Under the pieces are notes generated by a model. It worked only from the letters and a program-made list of their open reading frames with translations. It was not told the DNA's origin and searched no databases. A stretch of 6,339 nucleotides of DNA from Nitrospina sp. GTDB taxonomy: Bacteria > Nitrospinota > Nitrospinia > Nitrospinales > VA-1. Positions 1 through 5,049 of the stretch are shown here, one piece after another. Location: contig JABJCF010000369.1 in the NCBI GenBank assembly GCA_018665625.1, positions 1 through 6,339 on the forward strand, written 5' to 3'. Position 1 is the stretch's first letter, and the number at the start of each line of letters is the position of its first letter. Both the position numbers and the translations under genes were made by a program.

Positions 1-429
1 TCTCAGATAAATGAATTAGAAAAAGAAAACCCTCCTGTTCCAGATATTTCTGTTTCTGAAGAATTACAGGCAAAGATAAAGGAAAAAGAATCAGATTCGA
101 TGGATCAACTGCCAGATGTCGAAAACCAAGTTGATAGTTCAGTTTCTAAAGAGGATGTAAATTCAATAGCTTTAGAGAAGTCCATGAAGTTGACTATCAA
201 GGTTAAAAATAACTCATGGTTCAATATGACCATTGATAATTTTCGAGAAGAAGATTTCATTCTTCCCGCGGGTGAGGAAAAAAGTTATTTTGGAAATGAA
301 GTTTTTCGATTAACAATCGGTAATAAGGATGGTACGGAAGTATTTTTAAATGGAAAGAAATTAGATGTTCCTGAAAGTAAGGAAAACGTCGTAAAAGATT
401 TTATTATTAACCCTAAATTAATCGAGTGA
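1..429 (+). CDS. RodZ-like protein, C-terminal part (DUF4115-type domain), 5' truncated by window edge
   Basis: The frame is open from base 1 to the TGA at 427-429, giving 142 visible residues; the true start lies upstream of the window. The first ~60 residues are acidic, Pro/Ser/Glu-rich and low in complexity, like a periplasmic linker. Residues ~62-136 resemble the RodZ C-terminal domain (DUF4115): a beta-rich segment with NNSWFNMTIDN, then LPAGEEKSYFG, then LTIGN and the VFLNGKKLD signature. In known RodZ proteins this domain is periplasmic and follows an N-terminal Xre-type helix-turn-helix and one membrane span, and the protein links MreB to the cell envelope. Those N-terminal parts are outside the window, so the HTH and membrane span are inferred. 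The ATG at 100 is only an internal Met, since the frame continues upstream. The stop lies 3 bp before pilT, which suggests co-transcription with the pilus genes. Domain family fairly sure; cellular role less so. Confidence 0.72.
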   Translation, partial: SQINELEKENPPVPDISVSEELQAKIKEKESDSMDQLPDVENQVDSSVSKEDVNSIALEKSMKLTIKVKNNSWFNMTIDNFREEDFILPAGEEKSYFGNEVFRLTIGNKDGTEVFLNGKKLDVPESKENVVKDFIINPKLIE

Positions 430-432
430 GCC

Positions 433-1506
433 GTGGCAAAAATAGACGCATTTTTTAAACTGATGAACGATCAAGGTGCTTCTGACTTGCATCTCGTTGC
501 AGGGTCTCAACCTATTTTACGTGTTCATGGAGATATGGAGAGGGTTAAATATAAGCCTCTTGAAAATGATGAATTAAAGGCAATGCTTTACGAGATCGCC
601 CCGGAAAATAAAATAAAAGTTTTTGAAGAAACCGGGGATGTTGACTTCGCATATGAAATTCCTGGATTAGCCCGATACCGTGCAAATTATTTTCAGCAAA
701 AATGGGGAGTCGGAGCCGTCTTCAGAGAAATTCCCAGCACAATTTTAACTTCGGAACAATTGGGCTTGCCCAAAGTTATTACCAGTTTGTCCATGCTCCA
801 TAAAGGAATGGTTTTGGTCACAGGACCAACGGGTAGCGGAAAATCAACAACTCTTGCGGCCATGATGGATTATGTAAACAGAAATAAGAAAAGCCATATC
901 ATCACTGTAGAAGATCCGGTAGAGTTTGTTCACCAAAGTCAAAGTTGTATTGTGAATCATCGTGAGGTGGGTGTTCATACCCATGGTTTTAAATCGGCCT
1001 TGCGTGGCGCACTTCGTGAAGACCCCGACATTATTCTGGTGGGAGAAATGCGAGACTTGGAAACAATAGAACTTGCATTGGAAGCTGCTTCAACGGGTCA
1101 TCTGGTTTTTGGAACATTACATACGCAAAGTGCTGCGAAAACCGTTGACCGGATTATCGATGTTTTTCCGGCGCATCAGCAGGCGCAGATTAGAACAACG
1201 CTATCCGAATCTCTCAAAGGTGTCATTGCGCAAAACTTATTTAAGCGGATTGATAAAAAAGGCAGGATGGCAGTTTTAGAAGTTTTGGTCGTCACCCCTG
1301 CGGTTTCTAACCTGATCCGCGAAGGAAAAACTTTCCAGATTCCTTCTGCAATTCAAACCGGAAAAAAATTCGGCATGCAGTCCCTGGATGATGCAATTTT
1401 AGAAGCGCTGGAAGCCAAAAAAGTTAGCGCCGAAGATGCCTATGACAAAGCAATTGTCAAAGAACGTTTTATTCCATTTTTGAAAAAACCTCCAGAATTT
1501 ATTTGA
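433..1506 (+). CDS. pilT: Type IV pilus retraction ATPase PilT
   Basis: PilT is a cytoplasmic hexameric ATPase that drives pilin depolymerisation and pilus retraction, powering twitching motility. The 357-residue protein is of normal PilT length. The N-terminal PAS-like domain carries SDLHLVAG (17-24) and RYRANYF (81-87). Then come Walker A GPTGSGKST (131-139), the Asp box IITVEDPVEF (156-165), Walker B with DPDIILVGEMRD (197-208) and the His box TGHLVFGTLHT (221-231). All catalytic motifs are intact. The C-terminal retraction motif, AIRNLIRE in classical PilT, reads AVSNLIRE here (290-297), followed by GMQSLDDAI (314-322). The start is a GTG at 433, 3 bp after the upstream stop; MAKIDAFF is a natural PilT N-terminus and the only start giving full length. 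The Shine-Dalgarno is weak (GAGTGAG overlapping the upstream stop), so translation may be coupled. A second PilT paralog follows 7 bp downstream. Identification is firm. Confidence 0.96.
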   Translation: MAKIDAFFKLMNDQGASDLHLVAGSQPILRVHGDMERVKYKPLENDELKAMLYEIAPENKIKVFEETGDVDFAYEIPGLARYRANYFQQKWGVGAVFREIPSTILTSEQLGLPKVITSLSMLHKGMVLVTGPTGSGKSTTLAAMMDYVNRNKKSHIITVEDPVEFVHQSQSCIVNHREVGVHTHGFKSALRGALREDPDIILVGEMRDLETIELALEAASTGHLVFGTLHTQSAAKTVDRIIDVFPAHQQAQIRTTLSESLKGVIAQNLFKRIDKKGRMAVLEVLVVTPAVSNLIREGKTFQIPSAIQTGKKFGMQSLDDAILEALEAKKVSAEDAYDKAIVKERFIPFLKKPPEFI

Positions 1507-1513
1507 GCGCACT

Positions 1514-2683
1514 ATGAGAAAAGCAGAAATAGATCATATCTTGACCACCATGCTGGAAGCGTTAGGAAATATATCCGACCTTAATATTACTGTAGGAAAA
1601 GCATTCAAGGTGGAATCATCCGGCCAGTTGACGGCGGTTCCTATTGTTCCTCCTATAGAGAAGCTGACTCCATTTCAGGCAGAAATTTTTGCTTTAAACC
1701 TGATAAATTCTGACCGGCGATTGACGGAGATTTTAATCAAGCAAGGGTCATGCGACTGTTCCTATTTTCTTGTGGGCAAAGCCCGGTTTCGGGTCAATAT
1801 ATTCTCCCAACGCGGATTTTATACAACGGTATTAAGAAAACTGGAAACTCGAATCCCTTCGATAGAAGATCTAAAACTTCCTGGACAATTTGCCAAGGCT
1901 GCTGAAGAAAAAAATGGATTGATCCTTGTTACGGGAGCAACAGGCAGTGGTAAATCGACCACTCTTGCTGCGTTGCTCAATAAGATGAACGAAGAAAAAT
2001 CCATGCATATTATTACTCTTGAAGATCCGGTCGAGTTTGTCCACCCTCACAAGAAGGCAACATTTAATCAAAGGGAACTGGGAAACGACTACGACGCGTT
2101 TTCAAGTGGCCTGCGTGCTGCTTTGCGCCAAGCTCCTAAAGTGATTCTGGTAGGTGAAATGCGTGACCGGGAAACAGTCGAAATAGGAATGAGCGCGGCT
2201 GAAACAGGGCATCTTGTTTTGAGCACATTGCACACCGTCGATGCCGGGCAAACAATTAACCGCATTGTGGGTATGTTCTCGCAGGAAGAAGAACAGCAAA
2301 TAAGGATTCGACTTGCTGATACGGTTCGCTGGATAATTTGTCAGCGGCTATTGCCGAAGGTTGGGGGTGGCCGGGTAGCCCTGTTAGAAATTATGACGAG
2401 TAACCTGCGGGTGAAAGATACAATCATTAACGGAGAGACGGAAGACAAGACCTACTACGATATTATTACCAACGGCGATGCTTACGGAATGTGGACTTTC
2501 GATCAACATATTCTAAGGTTGCTAAAAGAAGGACTCATTACGGAAGAAACTGCCTTGGCTTATGCCTCAAGAAAAGCAATTGTGGGTCGAGGCATTGATA
2601 CGATTAAAGCTGAAAAGGGTGAAAAAACCACGGATATTGATGGGCTTGCGATGGACAATGAATACGACGCAGAAACAAAATAA
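1514..2683 (+). CDS. Second PilT/PilU-family type IV pilus ATPase
   Basis: This is a 389-residue paralog of the gene just upstream, with the same two-domain plan. Walker A GATGSGKST is at 141-149, the Asp box IITLEDPVEF at 166-175, Walker B core ILVGEMRD at 211-218 and the His box TGHLVLSTLHT at 231-241. The nucleotide-binding and catalytic residues are present, and the conserved arginines of the N-terminal domain (RFRVN, 91-95) remain, so it is probably an active ATPase. It is divergent elsewhere. The usual SDLHL reads SDLNI (21-25), the DPD before Walker B reads APK (207-209), and no AIRNLIRE motif is visible; the equivalent region is SNLRVKDTIINGE (296-308). A polar tail of ~20 residues follows residue 368. 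PilT paralogs such as PilU act with PilT to raise retraction force, and that is the likely role. I leave the symbol empty because pilU versus another paralog cannot be settled by eye. The ATG at 1514 lies 7 bp after pilT. Confidence 0.88.
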   Translation: MRKAEIDHILTTMLEALGNISDLNITVGKAFKVESSGQLTAVPIVPPIEKLTPFQAEIFALNLINSDRRLTEILIKQGSCDCSYFLVGKARFRVNIFSQRGFYTTVLRKLETRIPSIEDLKLPGQFAKAAEEKNGLILVTGATGSGKSTTLAALLNKMNEEKSMHIITLEDPVEFVHPHKKATFNQRELGNDYDAFSSGLRAALRQAPKVILVGEMRDRETVEIGMSAAETGHLVLSTLHTVDAGQTINRIVGMFSQEEEQQIRIRLADTVRWIICQRLLPKVGGGRVALLEIMTSNLRVKDTIINGETEDKTYYDIITNGDAYGMWTFDQHILRLLKEGLITEETALAYASRKAIVGRGIDTIKAEKGEKTTDIDGLAMDNEYDAETK

Positions 2684-2694
2684 AGAGATAAGAA

Positions 2695-2698
2695 AGGA
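2695..2698 (+). promoter_or_regulatory. Ribosome binding site deciding the start of the zinc-ribbon gene
   Basis: An AGGA within AGAAAGGAAA lies in the short gap after the second ATPase gene. It is 9 bp before the ATG at 2708 but only 3 bp before the in-frame TTG at 2702. The spacing and start codon both favour 2708. It is one of the few clear Shine-Dalgarno-like elements ahead of a gene start in this window; most other starts lie close to, or overlap, the preceding stop. Confidence 0.5.
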
Positions 2699-2707
2699 AA
2701 TTTGAAA

Positions 2708-3391
2708 ATGCAGGTTACCTGTAGCGCTTGTCAGCGAAGCATGAACATTCCAGATGAAAAACTGCCAAAAGATCAGGCCTTTTCAATTACCTGTCCGGGA
2801 TGTAAAACAAAAAATAAAGTGGATCAGCATTTAAAACCAAAAGAAAGTGAGCCGACTCCCCCTCCTCCTGCTGCACAGAAAAAAGAGGAAACGGTCGATA
2901 CCACTAGTATGGTGGTCAGCCAGGAAGAGTTTGAAGACGATGACGATTTGGTTATCTATGATGAAAACGATCAGCTGGCCCTGGTTTTAGACGATAATAA
3001 TAAAGACGTATGGACCAAAGCTCTCGAGGAAAAAGAATTTAAAATTCAATACGCCAAATCCCCTGAACATGCGATGCATAAAATGAAATTTACCCAATAT
3101 CATTTTGTTGCTCTGCATGAAAATTTTGGGAACTTGAAGCTCGAAGAAAATCCTTTTTACCAGACCTTGATTGAAATGCCGATGGAAACACGAAGAAAAA
3201 TATTTTTTGCTTTGATTGGCGCGAATTTTAAATCGCTTAATAATATGCAGGCCTTTCAAAATAGTGCAAATGTTGTCATCAACCAAAAAGACATTGCAAA
3301 ATTATCAGATATTTTAAAAAAATCTATTTCCGAAAACGAAATTTTTTATAAAGTATATAAAGAAACACTTCTCGCAATGGGCAAAGCATGA
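2708..3391 (+). CDS. Zinc-ribbon protein with a degenerate receiver-like C-terminal domain
   Basis: This is a soluble protein of 227 residues from the ATG at 2708 (229 if the TTG at 2702 is used). Residues 1-40 form an MJ0042-type zinc ribbon with two CxxC knuckles: C5/C8 and C29/C32. A Pro/Glu/Lys-rich linker (41-66) and an acidic stretch (72-86) follow. Residues ~88-218 look like a CheY-type alpha/beta fold: strand 1 with an acidic pair (ALVLDD, D95/D96), the helix KDVWTKALEEKEF, strand FKIQYAKSPEHA, strand YHFVALHENFG, strand KIFFALIGANF and strand SANVVINQKDI. The position where a receiver carries its phosphoacceptor Asp appears to be H137, and the Thr/Ser and Lys positions are also not typical, so phosphorylation is unlikely. 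No signal peptide or membrane span is seen. The gene overlaps the next one by 4 bp (ATGA), suggesting translational coupling and joint function. The fold is my reading of the pattern. The function is unknown; a protein-interaction adaptor for the pilus ATPases is plausible. Confidence 0.75.
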   Translation: MQVTCSACQRSMNIPDEKLPKDQAFSITCPGCKTKNKVDQHLKPKESEPTPPPPAAQKKEETVDTTSMVVSQEEFEDDDDLVIYDENDQLALVLDDNNKDVWTKALEEKEFKIQYAKSPEHAMHKMKFTQYHFVALHENFGNLKLEENPFYQTLIEMPMETRRKIFFALIGANFKSLNNMQAFQNSANVVINQKDIAKLSDILKKSISENEIFYKVYKETLLAMGKA

Positions 3392-3813
3392 GCCTTAAAG
3401 ATACACCTATACACCAGCGTTATGCCGATGGTGATGTCATCATCACCGAAGGAATAATGAGTAACAATGCGTATGTTGTTTTAAAAGGCAGCGTAAGAAT
3501 AACAAAAAAAATTGATAAAAAAGTAGTGTCAGTGGGAACCTTGAAAGAGGGAGATGTGTTCGGTGAAATGGGGCTCATCTCGCAGTCGGTTAGAAGTGCG
3601 AACATTTCGGCTATCGGTGACGTTACGGTGGGGGTCATTAATAAAGAAGCATTTGATGGTGTGATGAATGGCCTGCCTGAAGACCTTAAGCCTATTATCA
3701 TTTCATTGGTAGAGAGATTAAAAATAACGACGCAACTGCTGACACGAATCGGATTAGAACTTGAAACCACCCGTAACAAAATTAATTCCTACACTTTGAA
3801 GGAAAAAGAATAA
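3388..3813 (+). CDS. Stand-alone cyclic-nucleotide-binding domain protein
   Basis: The 141-residue protein consists almost entirely of one Crp/CAP-type cNMP-binding beta-roll. Visible elements are the early turn RYADGDVIITEG (11-22), the strand AYVVLKGSVRI (28-38), LKEGDVFGEMGLI (52-64) and VRSANISAI (68-76). In the phosphate-binding cassette the Glu (E60 in FGE) and Arg (R69) that contact the ribose and phosphate in the family are both present, so ligand binding is plausible. After the roll there is a helical tail (~98-130, LKPIIISLVERLKITTQLL), probably a dimerisation helix. There is no helix-turn-helix, so this is not a CRP-type transcription factor. It starts inside the stop region of the zinc-ribbon gene (ATGA overlap), and pilC begins 6 bp after it. 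A cytoplasmic sensor passing a cyclic-nucleotide signal to the pilus machinery is the simplest inference; whether the ligand is cAMP, cGMP or something else cannot be read from the sequence. Confidence 0.85.
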   Translation: MSLKDTPIHQRYADGDVIITEGIMSNNAYVVLKGSVRITKKIDKKVVSVGTLKEGDVFGEMGLISQSVRSANISAIGDVTVGVINKEAFDGVMNGLPEDLKPIIISLVERLKITTQLLTRIGLELETTRNKINSYTLKEKE

Positions 3814-3819
3814 CTCGTT

Positions 3820-5022
3820 ATGGCAACTTTTACTTATAAGGCAAAAGTTAAAGGAAAAATCCAGTCTGGGGAAGTTGAAGCAGAAGATGAAAAATCTGCC
3901 ACTGCGAAGTTAAAGCAACAAAATATTCGCCCCACATCGGTCAAAAAGAAAGCCGGAAAAAGTTCTTTGTTTGGTGGAAAAAAAGTACACAAAATTTCCA
4001 CACGAGATGTTGTTATTTTCACTCGCCAGTTTTCCACCATGGTAGATGCCGGTTTACCGCTGGTTCAATGCCTCGATATACTTGGTAAACAGTCTGATAA
4101 CCCCACATTTGGCGAAAAAATTTTATCTGTCAAATCAAACATTGAAATGGGAAATAATCTATCCGATTCAATGAGGAAATTCCCGGAAATATGGGATCAG
4201 CTTTATTGTAATCTCGTTGAAGCTGGTGAGATTGGCGGAATTTTGGATATTATTTTAAGACGTCTTGCAGAGTATATCGAAAAAGCTGAGGCTCTGAAAA
4301 AGAAAGTAAAATCGGCAATGGTCTATCCGGGAGCTATTGTTACTGTTGCATTCTTAGTTGTCGCCTTTTTGATGATTTTTGTAATACCTTCCTTCGCTTC
4401 CATGTTTTCAAAAGGTGGAGCTACACTACCAGGCCCCACCCAAATAGTAATGGACGTTAGTAATTTTTTTCAAAACCAGTGGTATATCATGATAGGCGGG
4501 TTCGTAACCTTCTTTATTACTTTTAAGAAAGTGTATGCAACTAGAAGAGGCAGAATAGAAATTGACCGAATAGCATTAAAAATTCCTGTGTTCGGCATGC
4601 TCATCCGTAAAGTTTCTGTTGCAAAATTCACTCGTACTTTAGGAACATTGATATCAAGTGGTGTTCCTTTAATTGAAGGTCTTGATATTTGTGCGCGAAC
4701 AGCAGGTAACTCCATTGTCGAAATAGCTGTTGTAAAAACTATTGAGGCAATTAAAGAGGGCGAAACAATAGCGGCACCACTTTCCCGTGAGGAGGTTTTT
4801 CCTCCTATGGTTATCCAGATGATTGATGTTGGTGAATCTTCCGGCTCATTGGATAAAATGCTTTCCAAAATTGCCGATTTCTATGACGAAGAAGTGGATG
4901 CAGCTGTGGATGGCCTTACAGCTTTGTTAGAACCTATGCTTATGGTGTTCTTAGGTTGTGTGGTTGGATTCATTGTAGTGGCAATGTATTTACCCATTTT
5001 CAAAATGGGAGAAACTATTTAA
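3820..5022 (+). CDS. pilC: Type IV pilus inner-membrane platform protein PilC
   Basis: PilC (GspF family) is the polytopic inner-membrane platform on which the PilB and PilT ATPases act to assemble and disassemble the pilus. At 400 residues it has the normal length. The N-terminus MATFTYKAKVKGKIQSGEVEA is the family hallmark (a F-x-Y-x-A start followed by a G-x-I-x-x-G turn). Two repeated GspF cytoplasmic domains follow: ~65-188, with FTRQFSTMVDAGLPL and LVEAGEIGG, and ~267-390, with FTRTLGTLISSGVPL and MIDVGESSGSLD. Membrane spans are at about 170-190, 222-238 and 373-393, and the protein ends in the typical LPIFKMGETI. The start is the ATG at 3820, 6 bp after the CNBD gene; no strong Shine-Dalgarno is near, so coupling is likely. 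The usual upstream partner pilB is not in the window. Identification is firm. Confidence 0.96.
   Translation: MATFTYKAKVKGKIQSGEVEAEDEKSATAKLKQQNIRPTSVKKKAGKSSLFGGKKVHKISTRDVVIFTRQFSTMVDAGLPLVQCLDILGKQSDNPTFGEKILSVKSNIEMGNNLSDSMRKFPEIWDQLYCNLVEAGEIGGILDIILRRLAEYIEKAEALKKKVKSAMVYPGAIVTVAFLVVAFLMIFVIPSFASMFSKGGATLPGPTQIVMDVSNFFQNQWYIMIGGFVTFFITFKKVYATRRGRIEIDRIALKIPVFGMLIRKVSVAKFTRTLGTLISSGVPLIEGLDICARTAGNSIVEIAVVKTIEAIKEGETIAAPLSREEVFPPMVIQMIDVGESSGSLDKMLSKIADFYDEEVDAAVDGLTALLEPMLMVFLGCVVGFIVVAMYLPIFKMGETI
4993..5009 (+). repeat. Short perfect palindrome at the 3' end of pilC
   Basis: CCCATTTT and AAAATGGG flank a single C, which would fold as a 7-bp stem with a 3-nt loop in RNA. It ends 10 bp before the pilC stop codon and encodes the conserved PIFKMG tail. 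There is no following T-run, so termination is unlikely. The coding constraint may explain much of it. Confidence 0.35.
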
Positions 5023-5049
5023 TTTCCATAGTTATTATAGCGACCCGAT

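Noticed and set aside
760..773. Small inverted repeat TTGGGC/GCCCAA in pilT
   Set aside because: Only 6 bp with a 2-nt centre and it encodes the conserved LGLP residues of PilT; coding constraint explains it.
1073..1279. 68-codon + strand reading frame inside pilT
   Set aside because: It lies wholly within the catalytic part of pilT in another frame, has no domain or ribosome site, and is a shadow of that gene.
1819..2299. Several minus-strand reading frames opposite the second ATPase gene
   Set aside because: They overlap a well-supported gene, have no recognisable domains and arise as antisense shadows.
2987..3286. 99-codon minus-strand frame opposite the zinc-ribbon gene
   Set aside because: It is Phe/Lys/Ile-rich as expected from the antisense of AT-rich coding DNA, with no supporting motif or promoter.
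3504..3511. Run of eight A bases in the CNBD gene, and a similar one at 6232-6239 in pilS, as possible slippage sites
   Set aside because: Both frames continue intact with family motifs on either side or a sensible sequence after, and such runs are common in Lys-rich AT-rich genes.
3420..3779. 119-codon minus-strand frame opposite the CNBD gene
   Set aside because: It spans nearly the whole CNBD gene, whose family motifs are clear; the antisense product is Ser/Thr-rich without a recognisable family.
4470..4868. 132-codon minus-strand frame opposite pilC
   Set aside because: It is a long antisense shadow of a firmly identified pilC; no domain pattern seen.
5023..5049. Possible promoter or terminator between pilC and pilS (TATTAT-like hexamer)
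   Set aside because: No credible -35 box at proper spacing and no hairpin plus T-run in the 27-bp gap; AT-rich DNA gives such hexamers often.
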